Positions 34,704-43,971 of a DNA stretch of 64,000 bases are shown here, piece after piece. Each line of letters begins with the position of its first letter. The stretch's first letter is position 1. Under the pieces are notes generated by a model. It was not told the DNA's origin. It worked only from the letters and a program-made list of their open reading frames with translations, and made no database searches. This stretch comes from Bacillota bacterium (GTDB lineage Bacteria; Bacillota; Clostridia; Lachnospirales; Lachnospiraceae): NCBI GenBank assembly GCA_023390555.1, contig JAEWCQ010000016.1:1-64000 (forward strand). Direction: 5' to 3'. The position numbers were made by a program, and so were the translations under genes.

Positions 34704-35239
34704 AAAACAGAATTCATATATACGGTGCATCCGGTGCCGGAACTTCAACCCTGGGAAGAAAAATCTGTGACGAGCTGGGCTATCATTTCATGGATACAGA
34801 CGATTATTTCTGGATGCCGACAAATCCAAAGTATACAACAAAACGCAGCATAGAAGAACGTCTGGAGTTGATGCAGAAAGATATGGAAGCGTCAGACCAT
34901 GTTGTTATTTCGGGTTCCCTGGTTGACTGGGGAGATGAACTGATTCCATTCTTTACATTGGCAATTCGTTTGGACACAGCTACCGATGTAAGAATTGCGA
35001 GATTACGGCAGCGTGAAAAACAGAATTTTGGAAACCGGATTGAATACGGTGGGGATATGTATGAAAATCATCAGGAATTTATCGCGTGGGCACGAGCCTA
35101 TGATACCGGGGATGTGAATATGAGAAGCCGGGCAAAGCACGATGAATGGCAGAAATTGCTGCAATGCAGGCAAATTGTTCTGAATGGAGAGGACAATCTT
35201 GATTTTAATTTTAACATAGTAAGGGAAGCGTTGCGGTAA
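34700..35239 (+). CDS. P-loop nucleoside/shikimate kinase-like ATPase
   Basis: 179 aa from GTG 34700, which overlaps the exporter stop. The Walker A loop is GASGAGTSTLG, followed by DTDDYFW and, later, RLRQREKQNFGNR as the lid region. Resembles adenylate/shikimate-kinase-like proteins annotated as AAA family. Substrate unknown. Confidence 0.75.
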   Translation: MKNRIHIYGASGAGTSTLGRKICDELGYHFMDTDDYFWMPTNPKYTTKRSIEERLELMQKDMEASDHVVISGSLVDWGDELIPFFTLAIRLDTATDVRIARLRQREKQNFGNRIEYGGDMYENHQEFIAWARAYDTGDVNMRSRAKHDEWQKLLQCRQIVLNGEDNLDFNFNIVREALR

Positions 35240-35255
35240 CGGATAAATAACTGAG

Positions 35256-35275
35256 TATTATATCATGATATAATA
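35256..35275. repeat. Perfect 20-bp AT-rich palindrome
   Basis: TATTATATCATGATATAATA is its own reverse complement, 17 bp after the kinase-like gene stop. It could be a repressor operator; it lacks a loop and U-tract expected of a terminator. Confidence 0.6.
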
Positions 35276-35310
35276 TCCTGAAAATAGTCAGTTAGAAAGA
35301 ATATAGTATT

Positions 35311-35347
35311 GGAAGATTCTATATAATACGATGGAACAGAATCTTCC
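35311..35347. repeat. 10-bp inverted repeat around a TATAAT-like core
   Basis: GGAAGATTCT (35311-35320) and AGAATCTTCC (35338-35347) are perfect inverted copies, 17 bp apart, with ATATAATAC between. Could be an operator covering a promoter or a hairpin. No partner protein can be named. Confidence 0.5.
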
Positions 35348-35476
35348 GATGAAATCAAGTTCAAAGGTTGTAACGGGCCATTGAGCTCGATTTTCTTTCC
35401 CAATGATGTTTTCAAGGGATTTTATGATATAATCGGTTCAAGCAAATGAACGAAGATGTTTGGAGGTATGATAGAA

Positions 35477-36142
35477 ATGACATTGAAAGAAGCAATGAAT
35501 GCCCGTCACAGCGTTAGGAGTTACGAGAACAGACAGATACCTGCTGAGATTATTTCTGCATTACAGGAAAAGATTGACGCATGCAACAAAGAAGCTGATA
35601 TGCACATTCAGCTTGTTACGAATGAGCCTAAGGCATTTGATGGCAGGATGGCACACTATGGGAAATTTTCCGGAGTGGGAAATTACATTGCGATGATTGG
35701 GAAAAAGGGTCCTGACCTGGAAGAGAAGTGTGGCTATTATGGAGAACAGATTGTCCTCCTTGCACAGCAGCTTGGATTAAATACCTGTTGGGTTGCCATG
35801 ACATTTTCTAAGATCAAGTCTGCCTACACCGTAAAGAGCGGTGAGAAATTCTGCCTTGTTATTTCACTGGGATATGGTCTGACGCAGGGCGTTGCTCATA
35901 AATCTAAGTCAATGGAAGAATTGTGTAAGGTAAGCGGCGAAGCACCAGAATGGTTTAAAAGTGGAATGAAAGCGGCTCTCTTAGCGCCGACAGCTATGAA
36001 CCAACAGAAATTCGTTCTTACACTGAATGACAAAGAGGTATCTGCCAAAGCAGGCATGGCATTTTACAGCAAAATGGATCTTGGCATTGTGAAGTATCAT
36101 TTTGAACTTGGTGCCGGAAAAGAAAATTTTAAGTGGGCGTAA
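35477..36142 (+). CDS. Nitroreductase family protein
   Basis: 221 aa from ATG 35477, since GGAGG at 35462-35466 suits it; ATGs at 35456 and 35468 are badly spaced. LKEAMNARHSVRSYENRQIP is the FMN-binding start, and YGEQIVLLAQQLGLNTCWVA and LLAPTAMNQQKFV are family regions. Small single-domain type with a fold duplicated in the C-terminal half. Substrate unknown. Its 3' end overlaps the convergent TetR gene by 14 bp. Confidence 0.85.
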   Translation: MTLKEAMNARHSVRSYENRQIPAEIISALQEKIDACNKEADMHIQLVTNEPKAFDGRMAHYGKFSGVGNYIAMIGKKGPDLEEKCGYYGEQIVLLAQQLGLNTCWVAMTFSKIKSAYTVKSGEKFCLVISLGYGLTQGVAHKSKSMEELCKVSGEAPEWFKSGMKAALLAPTAMNQQKFVLTLNDKEVSAKAGMAFYSKMDLGIVKYHFELGAGKENFKWA

Positions 36143-36731
36143 ATGTACCTGTGTTGTGTTCAATTGGAGCATCAGACGTGGCGTTTACGATTAGTTTCTT
36201 CCAGCCGGAAGATACCGCTTCGGAAGCAATTTCAGTCAGCTTGTCCAGTGTGATCGAATGATGATCGGACAGCCAGTCCGTATAGATCCCAATAATACCA
36301 GAGGAAATGTATTCCGCATAGATTGTGAATCGTTCTTCTGGTAATTTTGATTTTACGAAAAAAGCTTCTTTTAAAGAAGATTTTAAGATGTCTTTACATT
36401 GTCCCTTTAAAAAAAGGAATGATTGCGTCCTTGAAATTTGTTCATAAAGAATGATGTCTCGTTCCATGATAGAATTGAGACCTTTCAAAAATTCAGATAA
36501 TGAAAAGGGTTTCATCTCCGTTAAGAGCAGCAGGACTTCCGCCGCAACCTCGTCTTCAATTTCAAGCAGGATATCTGTAACTGTGCTGTAATGCAGATAA
36601 AAAGTTTTCCGATCAATATCTGCAAGGTCGGACAATTCTGTAATCGTTATTTCATTGATACCCTTCTTTTGTATCAGGGAAAGAAAAGCGTTTCTGATAT
36701 TTCGTTTTGTACGTCTTGTTCTTCGATCCAT
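36129..36731 (-). CDS. TetR/AcrR family regulator
   Basis: 200 aa. The N-terminus RTRRTKRNIRNAFLSLI followed by EITITELSDLADIDRKTFYLHY is the TetR helix-turn-helix. The ligand domain is not specific. Divergent from the membrane protein gene at 36885, which it probably represses. Confidence 0.87.
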   Translation of the reverse strand: MDRRTRRTKRNIRNAFLSLIQKKGINEITITELSDLADIDRKTFYLHYSTVTDILLEIEDEVAAEVLLLLTEMKPFSLSEFLKGLNSIMERDIILYEQISRTQSFLFLKGQCKDILKSSLKEAFFVKSKLPEERFTIYAEYISSGIIGIYTDWLSDHHSITLDKLTEIASEAVSSGWKKLIVNATSDAPIEHNTGTFTPT

Positions 36732-36792
36732 GTTCCACCTCTGTTTTTTCCGAGAAACTCCACAATCTATGAAACAAATGTAGAATAACTCG

Positions 36793-36809
36793 CAATAATA
36801 TCTTTATTG
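36793..36809. promoter_or_regulatory. Candidate TetR operator
   Basis: CAATAA (36793-36798), five bases, then TTATTG (36804-36809) form an inverted repeat in the 153-bp divergent region between the TetR gene and the membrane gene. Short, so only suggestive. Confidence 0.3.
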
Positions 36810-36884
36810 GCAATTGTGGGATTATAATATTGTAATTATAATTTGATTCAGAGAAAACAACAAGTATAAAAAGGAGATTTTTGT

Positions 36885-37679
36885 ATGTGGAATTTTTTAG
36901 AAGGCATATTTGCCACTTATCATGGAACAGGATATGAATTATCTGATTTTGTATATGCGTTCAGTCCCGATAATCCAAGATTTTTGCTCACCTGTGTCAT
37001 TGCAGCCCTGACTTTTGCAATTGGTTTTATTGAATATATCTACAGTTTTTTATTAGTAAGAAGGGAATCGAGTGCACCATATAATATTGAGATGCATACC
37101 TTCTATTTTGCAATTGACAGTATGGGCATCTTTGTATTTGCAACAGCGTCTCATGCAGTAGGGGGCTTCTGGGTGTTTACATTTGCCGCGATCGCAGAGG
37201 TTATTTGGAGTCTGTTTGAAGTGTATAACCTTGTGAAGTGTGTTTATCTGGAAAGAAAAGAAATCTGGGGCGACATATCAATTCGTGAAGCCTGGTGGAA
37301 AGTGATTGGAAGGCTTGCAGTGATGATCGTAGTTGTGAATCTTTTCCGCATTTTTATGAATGATCCGGCTATGTTTAAGTGGTATATTTTCACAAATATC
37401 CTCATGGCAATTATGCCGGGCCTGTATTGGGAAAAGAGAGGAACAAGAAAAGGTGCATCGTGGGGATTGGCAATCGTTATATTAATTGGTACGATCAACT
37501 CATTTTTACCAACAAATATGTGGGCGTTAACGAGCGAGTATTTTACACCTGCAAATTGTCCATGGTTTTATATCGTCGGCATCGTATCGGTATTCTTTGC
37601 ATTTAGAAATTTGTGGGTATTGAAGAAATTGCCCGCCAAACCATCGGTATCAGAAAATGGGAAGAAAACGATATGGTAA
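36885..37679 (+). CDS. Seven-helix membrane protein of unknown function
   Basis: 264 aa with about seven hydrophobic segments (first FLLTCVIAALTFAIGFIEYIYSFLL, last FYIVGIVSVFFAFRNLW; described here by their ends near residues 33-58 and 228-246). Not recognised as a known family. AAAAGGAG precedes the ATG. Divergent TetR regulator suggests inducible expression. A terminator follows. Confidence 0.7.
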   Translation: MWNFLEGIFATYHGTGYELSDFVYAFSPDNPRFLLTCVIAALTFAIGFIEYIYSFLLVRRESSAPYNIEMHTFYFAIDSMGIFVFATASHAVGGFWVFTFAAIAEVIWSLFEVYNLVKCVYLERKEIWGDISIREAWWKVIGRLAVMIVVVNLFRIFMNDPAMFKWYIFTNILMAIMPGLYWEKRGTRKGASWGLAIVILIGTINSFLPTNMWALTSEYFTPANCPWFYIVGIVSVFFAFRNLWVLKKLPAKPSVSENGKKTIW

Positions 37680-37785
37680 GAGTTTTTCGAAATTGAGAAA
37701 ACGAATACATGATGATTCAGGTTGTTTTACCAATGAATTCTCGTTTGTAGAAGTGTAAAACAATCAGAATCCAGATTCACATAGC

Positions 37786-37823
37786 AGAAACAGCCATACG
37801 CAGTATTGTGTATGGCTGTTTCT
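37786..37823 (+). terminator. Intrinsic terminator
   Basis: AGAAACAGCCATAC (37786-37799) pairs with GTATGGCTGTTTCT (37810-37823), 14 bp perfect, followed by ACTTTT. Separates the membrane gene from the ABC/radical SAM operon. Confidence 0.75.
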
Positions 37824-37952
37824 ACTTTTAAAATCCGGATAAGCAATGTGTACTCACAATTTAACCGTGTTCGATGTCTGGTCATATTCAGGTCATATTC
37901 GTCTGATATGTTACTACCTGTAATTGAAAAAAGAAACGAATGGAGGTAACCA

Positions 37953-39038
37953 ATGAGATTAGGATTAAAAGAAATCAGATATAACAGGAAAAAATATCTG
38001 CTGGTAGAACTGATTCTTACGTTATTAATTTTCATGGTTCTGTTTCTGTCAGGTCTGGCGAATGGACTGGGAAGGGCGGTGAGTGCTGCAATTGAAAATA
38101 TGCCGGCAGAAACATTTCTCTTAAGCTGTGATGCAGAGAATCTTCTGAGCTTGTCTGAGCTTTCAGCAGATCAATATGATAGCCTTGTTGACCAATACGG
38201 TAACAATTTTGCGGGACTTTCCATATTTCGATCCAATGTTAATGAAACAGGATCAGAAGAAAAGGAAAATATCGTGTACTTTGGAATTGATGCAGAGAAT
38301 TTTTTGAACCCTGAAATAGTGGAGGGAAAAGGACTTTCCGGAAAAGAGCATGAAATTGTGCTTGATTCCTCTTTCAAATCGGCAGGAATGAAGTTAGGAG
38401 ATACAATTGAAGACGCTTCAGCCCGATATGAATACACAATTGTCGGATTCACAGAAGATGCAATGTACTCCCACGTGGCAGTCGGATATATTTCACAGAA
38501 TACATTTGAGGCACTCAGACAGAGCAGTATACCAGCGTACACGCTCAGCTACAACGCCATTGCTGTCCAGAATTTGACAGATATAGAGCCGGAGGGCATG
38601 ACACTTATGGCAAAGGCGGATGTGATCGACAATCTCCCGGGATATACAGCAGAGCAGATGACAATCCGGATGATTTTGTGGGTTCTGGTAGTGATTTCCG
38701 CAGTGATACTGGGAATCTTTTTCTTCATACTGACATTGCAGAAACAGAATCAATTTGGTGTGTTAAAAGCAATCGGAATGAAAATGAGTGAAATCAATGG
38801 AATGCTCATAGCGCAGATACTGCTCTTATCGTTATGCGGAGCCTGTCTTGGAAATCTGCTGGCCTTTCTAATGGCCGCCTTTTTGCCGGACAGTATGCCA
38901 TTTTATCTTCAGGTGTCAGACGCAGGAACGGTATCCGTCGCGTTTATCGGAATTTCATTGATCTTTGGATTATGTTCTACCAGACGAATCGCAAAGGTCG
39001 ATCCGCTCATGACGATTGGAGGAATGGAAAATGAATAG
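37953..39038 (+). CDS. FtsX-like ABC transporter permease
   Basis: 361 aa. One N-terminal helix (about 20-45), a large extracellular domain (about 50-235) and three C-terminal helices with KAIGMKMSEINGMLIAQ, the MacB/FtsX pattern. A single permease, so probably a homodimer. Preceded by GGAGGTAACC and overlapping the ATPase gene by 8 bp. Might export or extract a lipid or peptide; the substrate is unknown. Confidence 0.87.
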   Translation: MRLGLKEIRYNRKKYLLVELILTLLIFMVLFLSGLANGLGRAVSAAIENMPAETFLLSCDAENLLSLSELSADQYDSLVDQYGNNFAGLSIFRSNVNETGSEEKENIVYFGIDAENFLNPEIVEGKGLSGKEHEIVLDSSFKSAGMKLGDTIEDASARYEYTIVGFTEDAMYSHVAVGYISQNTFEALRQSSIPAYTLSYNAIAVQNLTDIEPEGMTLMAKADVIDNLPGYTAEQMTIRMILWVLVVISAVILGIFFFILTLQKQNQFGVLKAIGMKMSEINGMLIAQILLLSLCGACLGNLLAFLMAAFLPDSMPFYLQVSDAGTVSVAFIGISLIFGLCSTRRIAKVDPLMTIGGMENE

Positions 39039-39708
39039 AGAAATCTATGCTCTGGAAATGCGGCAGATTGAAAAGGCTTACCCGGATGGACGGGAACAGC
39101 ATATGGTTTTAAGGGAAATTAATCTGAATGTACGATATGGTGACCTTATCGCCATTGTCGGGCCATCGGGTTCCGGAAAAAGCACATTTTTAACGATTGC
39201 GGGCGGACTTTTAACTCCCGATGCGGGAAACGTGTTCATTCATGGGAAAGAGATCTCTCACTTATCGCAGAAAAGGCTGACGGAGATTCGAAGGAACCAT
39301 ATTGGATTTATTTTTCAGAATCATCAGTTGCTGCCATATCTGACCGTGGAAGAACAGCTTTTTCTGATCCAGCAGATGAACAGGAGCAATGCAAAAAATG
39401 AAGTAATAGAGCTTTTGTCGGACCTTGGTCTGGAGGAATGTAAAACCAGATATCCAAAACAGCTATCCGGAGGTGAAAGACAGCGAACAGCGATCGCCAG
39501 AGCCTTTATCAATCATCCCGATCTGATTCTTGCAGATGAACCAACAGCAAGTCTGGATGCAAAGAGAGGTTATCAGATCGTAGAAATGATTCATAGCCAG
39601 GTGAAAAAACAGCAGAAAGCCGGAATCCTTGTGACCCATGACGAGCGTGTACTGGATCTGGTTGACCGGGTATATTATTTGAAAGATGAAACTTTAGTAG
39701 AAAGATAA
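39031..39708 (+). CDS. ABC transporter ATPase, LolD/MacB type
   Basis: 225 aa from ATG 39031 (GGAGGA upstream). Walker A GPSGSGKST, Q-loop FIFQNHQLLPYLT, signature LSGGERQR, Walker B LILADEPTASLD and H-loop VTHD are all complete. Partner of the FtsX-like permease. Confidence 0.93.
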   Translation: MNREIYALEMRQIEKAYPDGREQHMVLREINLNVRYGDLIAIVGPSGSGKSTFLTIAGGLLTPDAGNVFIHGKEISHLSQKRLTEIRRNHIGFIFQNHQLLPYLTVEEQLFLIQQMNRSNAKNEVIELLSDLGLEECKTRYPKQLSGGERQRTAIARAFINHPDLILADEPTASLDAKRGYQIVEMIHSQVKKQQKAGILVTHDERVLDLVDRVYYLKDETLVER

Positions 39709-39730
39709 AGAAAGAAGAGGTATGATAATC

Positions 39731-40153
39731 ATGACAGAAAAGAAATATGCAGTTCGTTATTTATCCAAAACTGGAAATACGAAAAAGCTGGCGGAACAGA
39801 TTGCAGTAACCTTGGGATGCAAAGCAGCAACCGTTGATCAGCGAATACAGGCACCGGCCGATCTCCTGTTTATTGGGGCTTCTGTATATTGGGGAGGTAT
39901 CGATCCGGCAGTAAAGATGTTTCTTAAAAATCTGGATAAGAAGCAGGTAAAAAAGGTGGTTGTATTTTCCACTTCAGCATTTACGGAACGTGCATTTCCG
40001 GGCATTCAGAAGTTGTTGACAGAAAAGGGAATCGGCGTTTCGGAAGAGAACTTTTACTGCCGCGGTCAGTTTAAAATGATGCATAAAGGAAAACCAGATG
40101 CACAGGATCTGAAGGATGCTGCTATATTTGCAGGGAAATTCATTGAGGATTAA
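39731..40153 (+). CDS. Flavodoxin family protein
   Basis: 140 aa from ATG 39731. The phosphate loop is SKTGNTKKLAEQI and the FMN loop region is GASVYWGGIDP. It may be the electron donor for the radical SAM enzyme encoded 3 bp downstream, which would need reduction of its cluster. Confidence 0.85.
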   Translation: MTEKKYAVRYLSKTGNTKKLAEQIAVTLGCKAATVDQRIQAPADLLFIGASVYWGGIDPAVKMFLKNLDKKQVKKVVVFSTSAFTERAFPGIQKLLTEKGIGVSEENFYCRGQFKMMHKGKPDAQDLKDAAIFAGKFIED

Positions 40154-40156
40154 GAA

Positions 40157-41242
40157 ATGGAAAGAGAATTCGATTTGGAGAGATATCTTTCCAACGGTGT
40201 AGAAAACATTGTGAAGGGAGCCGTCCGGGCGACCTTAAAAGATCCCAGAGAAAGCATTTTTATAGCAAAATATGCAGTTGCAAGCAGGGAAGCGACTAAA
40301 AAGCGCAGGCAAGCAAGGGAGCAGGGGGAGAATATTCCACCGTTTCTGATTGCGAGCATTACCAGTAGTTGTAATCTTCATTGTGCGGGCTGTTATGCAA
40401 GATCAAATCACGCATGCAGTGATACAGATACAGTAGCGCAGTTGTCTCAGGGAGAATGGCAGAAAATCTTTATGGACGCGAGGAAGCTGGGTGTCGGATT
40501 TATACTGCTGGCTGGCGGTGAACCGATGCTCCGTAAAGATGTGCTTGCAACAGCCGGAACGATTCCCGAGATTATTTTCCCGATCTTTACGAATGGAACT
40601 CAGATGGATGATGAAATGATACGAATGCTGGATCAATCCAGAAATCTGATACCGGTCATTAGCGTGGAAGGGCATCAGGGAAACACCGATCAAAGGCGTG
40701 GAGCAGGAGTGTATCAAAAGGTGGTATCTGCGATGGATGCCCTGAATAAAAGACATCTTACGTTTGGTGCATCGATTACATTTACAACAGAAAATATGGA
40801 TGAGATAACCTCTGACGAATTTGTACACACGCTGGAGGATAAGGGTACAAAGGTGGTTTTTTATGTAGAATTTGTTCCGGTAACAAACGATACAAAGCAC
40901 CTTGCCCCGGGAGATGCTGAAAGGGCGTGGATGCAGAAAAAATTGAAAGAGATCAGAGAACAGCATCCGGAGATGATTTTCATATCATTTCCGGGAGATG
41001 AGAAGACCTCCGGTGGATGTCTGGCAGCCGGACGGGGATTTTTCCATATTAATTCACAGGGCGGAGCCGAACCCTGCCCCTTTTCTCCATACTCTGGCAT
41101 AAATGTAAGAGATACCTCTTTGAAAGAGGCTCTGCATTCCGATTTATTTCAAAAGCTTCAAAATCAGAATATTCTGCTGGAGGATCATGCGGGCGGCTGT
41201 ATATTATTCGAAAAAAAGGAGATTGTGGAAGCCCTATTGTAG
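40157..41242 (+). CDS. Radical SAM enzyme with SPASM-like C-terminus
   Basis: 361 aa. CxxxCxxC at Cys72, Cys76 and Cys79 (CNLHCAGC) and LAGGEPML (SAM-binding GGEP). C-terminal Cys (GGCLAAGRGFFHINSQGGAEPCPFSPYSG and a last GGC) could hold a further Fe-S cluster. An N-terminal helical leader of about 60 residues precedes the barrel. Function unknown. No short peptide gene that would be a clear maturation substrate was found beside it. Confidence 0.85.
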   Translation: MEREFDLERYLSNGVENIVKGAVRATLKDPRESIFIAKYAVASREATKKRRQAREQGENIPPFLIASITSSCNLHCAGCYARSNHACSDTDTVAQLSQGEWQKIFMDARKLGVGFILLAGGEPMLRKDVLATAGTIPEIIFPIFTNGTQMDDEMIRMLDQSRNLIPVISVEGHQGNTDQRRGAGVYQKVVSAMDALNKRHLTFGASITFTTENMDEITSDEFVHTLEDKGTKVVFYVEFVPVTNDTKHLAPGDAERAWMQKKLKEIREQHPEMIFISFPGDEKTSGGCLAAGRGFFHINSQGGAEPCPFSPYSGINVRDTSLKEALHSDLFQKLQNQNILLEDHAGGCILFEKKEIVEALL

Positions 41243-41253
41243 GAGGAAATGAT

Positions 41254-41925
41254 ATGTTTTCGATACTGGTAGTGGAAGATGATGAGACACTGAATAAAAT
41301 GATCTGTGCAAAGCTGAAACAGGAGCAGTTTTCGGTTCATAGGGCATACGATGGAGAACAGGCACTTGAAGTGATGGATGAAAACCACATAGACCTGATT
41401 ATTTGTGATATCATGATGCCACGCATGAATGGATATGAACTGACGGATACTGTCCGTAGGGCAAATTATACACTTCCAATTCTTATGGTCACTGCCAAGG
41501 ATCAGATTGAAGATATGGAAATGGGGTTTCGGGCAGGAACGGATGATTATCTTGTTAAGCCTTTTCATATGAAGGAACTGACCCTCAGAGTGCATGCGTT
41601 GTTAAAAAGATCACAGATTGCAAGTGAAAGGCGTCTGGTGGCCGGACAGGCAGTGCTCGATTATGATGCACTGACCATCGAAATCGGTCATAAGGAATAC
41701 AGCCTTCCGCCGAAAGAGTTTTATCTCCTGTTTAAATTGTTAAGCAATCCCAATCATATCTATACAAGATTGGAATTAATGGATGAAATATGGGGCATGG
41801 ATACGGATGCGGATGAACGCACGGTAGATTCTCATATTAAAAAATTAAGAAGAAAATTTGAACAGTATCCGGATTTTGAATTGATTACGATCCGGGGACT
41901 GGGCTATAAAGCGAAGATTAATTAG
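41254..41925 (+). CDS. Two-component response regulator, OmpR family
   Basis: 223 aa. Receiver with the DD pair (VVEDDE), phospho-Asp in IICDIMMPRMNG and Lys in LVKPFHMKEL, then an OmpR winged helix (TRLELMDEIWGMD...RTVDSHIKKLRRKFE). Starts 12 bp after the radical SAM gene and is followed by its kinase. Confidence 0.93.
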   Translation: MFSILVVEDDETLNKMICAKLKQEQFSVHRAYDGEQALEVMDENHIDLIICDIMMPRMNGYELTDTVRRANYTLPILMVTAKDQIEDMEMGFRAGTDDYLVKPFHMKELTLRVHALLKRSQIASERRLVAGQAVLDYDALTIEIGHKEYSLPPKEFYLLFKLLSNPNHIYTRLELMDEIWGMDTDADERTVDSHIKKLRRKFEQYPDFELITIRGLGYKAKIN

Positions 41926-41959
41926 GCAGATTGTAAAAAGCGCTGGAATGGGGAAGATC

Positions 41960-43045
41960 ATGAAGCAGAAGAAAAGCCAGAAAAAATATAGAAAAGACTT
42001 AAGCCATTATTTTTCAGAGAGTGTCATCGTTACGGTATGCGTCTGCTGTCTGATTGCAGTATTGCTGGTCGGAATCTGCATGAAGATTTTTTATCATCAG
42101 ACGGTTACACCGATTCTCCTGTTTGGACTATGCCTTATCATCTGCTGCGTGACGGTTTGTCTCACAGGAATATCGCTTTTTATTCGAACCAAGAGTATCA
42201 CGCGTCCGATTACACGTGTAAGCGATGCTACCGTGCAGATCGCAAAGGGCGATTTCAAAATTCGAATACCACACATCACTGAAAAGCGGAAGGGCTATAC
42301 CTATGAAAATGAACTGGATGAACTGGTGGAGAACTTAAATAAGATGGCGTCGGAGCTGGAAGGAATGGACTATATGAGAAAAGATTTCATGAGTAATGTT
42401 TCTCATGAGGTCAAGACGCCGGTAGCGGCAATTACCGGCTTTTCTGAAATTCTCCTGGATGGAAATCTGACAGAAGAAGACCAGCGGGAGTACCTTACGC
42501 TGGTACATCAGGAATCTCTCCGCTTGTCGGATTTATGTGAAAATATGCTTCGTATGTCGAGGTTGGATCATCAGGAAATCATAGCAGTAAACGATGAAAT
42601 CAGATTGGATGAACAAATCCGAAAGTGTGTGATATTACTATCTGAAAAATGGCAGATGAAAAACATAGAATTCGTGTTGGATTTACGGGCAGTCATAATT
42701 GTTTCTGAAAAAAATCTCCTAATGCAGGTATGGATGAATCTCATTGATAATGCAATGAAATACTCCGAAAATAATTCTAAAATCGAAATTGAACTTTCCG
42801 GGAATGAATCAGAAATAAGCGTAAGCATCCGCGATCATGGAATTGGCATCAGCCCTGAGAAACAAAGTAAGATCTTTGAACGGTTTTACCAGTGTGAAGA
42901 ATCTCATAAAAAACAGGGAAGCGGACTCGGCTTATCGATTGTAAAAAGGATACTGGAATTATTATCCGGAACGATCCGGTATGAGAGCAGGTGCGGCGAG
43001 GGAACCAAAGTTACGGTAGTGTTACCATTGATTTACCACGTATAG
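41960..43045 (+). CDS. Sensor histidine kinase
   Basis: 361 aa from ATG 41960 (GGGGAAG upstream). Two membrane helices with only a few residues outside, HAMP region (SITRPITRVSDAT), HisKA with MSNVSHEVKTPVA and HATPase with NLIDNAMKYSEN, DHGIGI and GSGLGLSIV. The very short sensing loop suggests membrane or transporter-linked sensing, as with other ABC-linked kinases. Probably regulates its own operon. Confidence 0.92.
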   Translation: MKQKKSQKKYRKDLSHYFSESVIVTVCVCCLIAVLLVGICMKIFYHQTVTPILLFGLCLIICCVTVCLTGISLFIRTKSITRPITRVSDATVQIAKGDFKIRIPHITEKRKGYTYENELDELVENLNKMASELEGMDYMRKDFMSNVSHEVKTPVAAITGFSEILLDGNLTEEDQREYLTLVHQESLRLSDLCENMLRMSRLDHQEIIAVNDEIRLDEQIRKCVILLSEKWQMKNIEFVLDLRAVIIVSEKNLLMQVWMNLIDNAMKYSENNSKIEIELSGNESEISVSIRDHGIGISPEKQSKIFERFYQCEESHKKQGSGLGLSIVKRILELLSGTIRYESRCGEGTKVTVVLPLIYHV

Positions 43046-43136
43046 TATAATAGAATAAGTCATGTTCCGGGATGGGAACCGGCATTTGGACAGATAAATC
43101 AATTGCAATACAGCGTAAAATAAGGAGATTTCAACA

Positions 43137-43601
43137 ATGATCAAAATACTATTCGTCTGCCTCGGCAATATCTGCCGTTCCCCGATGGCGGAATTTGTTA
43201 TGAAGGATATGGTGCAAAAAGAGTGTCCGGACAGATCGTTTCTGATCGCATCCGCGGGGACAAGCGGAGAAGAATATGGGAATCCGGTGCATCCGGGCAC
43301 GCGTAATAAACTGCGTGAATACGGAATATCGACAGAAGGGAAGACGGCAGTACAGCTGCAGGCAAGGGACTATGAGAAGTACGATTATCTGATTGCCATG
43401 GAGCGGCACAATCTGTCCGGTATTCGAAGAATCTGCGGGGAAGATGTCGACGGTAAGGTATACCGGCTGCTGGATTTTTCAGAAAACCCAAGAGATATCG
43501 CAGATCCGTGGTATACCGGCAATTTTGACAGCACCTATGAAGATGTACAGGAAGGCTGCCAAACTTTTTTGCATTATCTGCTGGAGCATGAGGCAGAATA
43601 A
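43137..43601 (+). CDS. Low-molecular-weight protein tyrosine phosphatase
   Basis: 154 aa. The phosphate loop is VCLGNICRSP (CxGNxCRS) and the general acid lies in DPWYTGNF. Removes phosphate from tyrosine or arginine. Followed by the DUF2164 gene. Confidence 0.93.
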   Translation: MIKILFVCLGNICRSPMAEFVMKDMVQKECPDRSFLIASAGTSGEEYGNPVHPGTRNKLREYGISTEGKTAVQLQARDYEKYDYLIAMERHNLSGIRRICGEDVDGKVYRLLDFSENPRDIADPWYTGNFDSTYEDVQEGCQTFLHYLLEHEAE

Positions 43602-43626
43602 AAGCGACAGAAGGGAATGGGGAACA

Positions 43627-43890
43627 ATGAAAAGAAAAAGTGTGAATATGGTAATCCAGTTATCGGAAGAACAGAAAAAGGAAGTTTCCGCCGAAATCGA
43701 GGCTTACTATCTGGATGTACGGGGAGAAGAAATCGGAATCATAGAACGGGAGCAGATTCTGGAGCTCTTTCTGGAGAATCTGGCACCGGTGATTTACAAT
43801 AAAGCGTTGGATGATGCACAGCGGTGGTTTAAGCAGGCACAGGAGAATCTGGAGATGGATTACGATTCATTGTACCGGGATCTACGGTAA
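43627..43890 (+). CDS. DUF2164-like protein
   Basis: 87 aa from ATG 43627 (AAGGGAATGGGG upstream). Start VIQLSEEQKKEVSAEIEAYYLDVRGEEIGII followed by DLYNKALDDA-like region matches DUF2164 small acidic proteins. Function unknown. Confidence 0.75.
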   Translation: MKRKSVNMVIQLSEEQKKEVSAEIEAYYLDVRGEEIGIIEREQILELFLENLAPVIYNKALDDAQRWFKQAQENLEMDYDSLYRDLR

Positions 43891-43923
43891 GGCGGTGGAA
43901 TTTTATTTTATTTCGAAAAATGA

Positions 43924-43952
43924 TTGCAAAATAAAAATCGGTATGATATAAC
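43924..43952 (+). promoter_or_regulatory. Promoter of the aspS T-box operon
   Basis: TTGCAA at 43924-43929 and TATAAC at 43947-43952, 17 bp apart, just before the T-box leader. Confidence 0.5.
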
Positions 43953-43971
43953 TATAGACAAATAGACAAAA

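Noticed and set aside
40157..41242. RiPP maturase locus
   Set aside because: No short peptide gene with a ribosome site was found in the flanks; kept only as an unassigned radical SAM operon.
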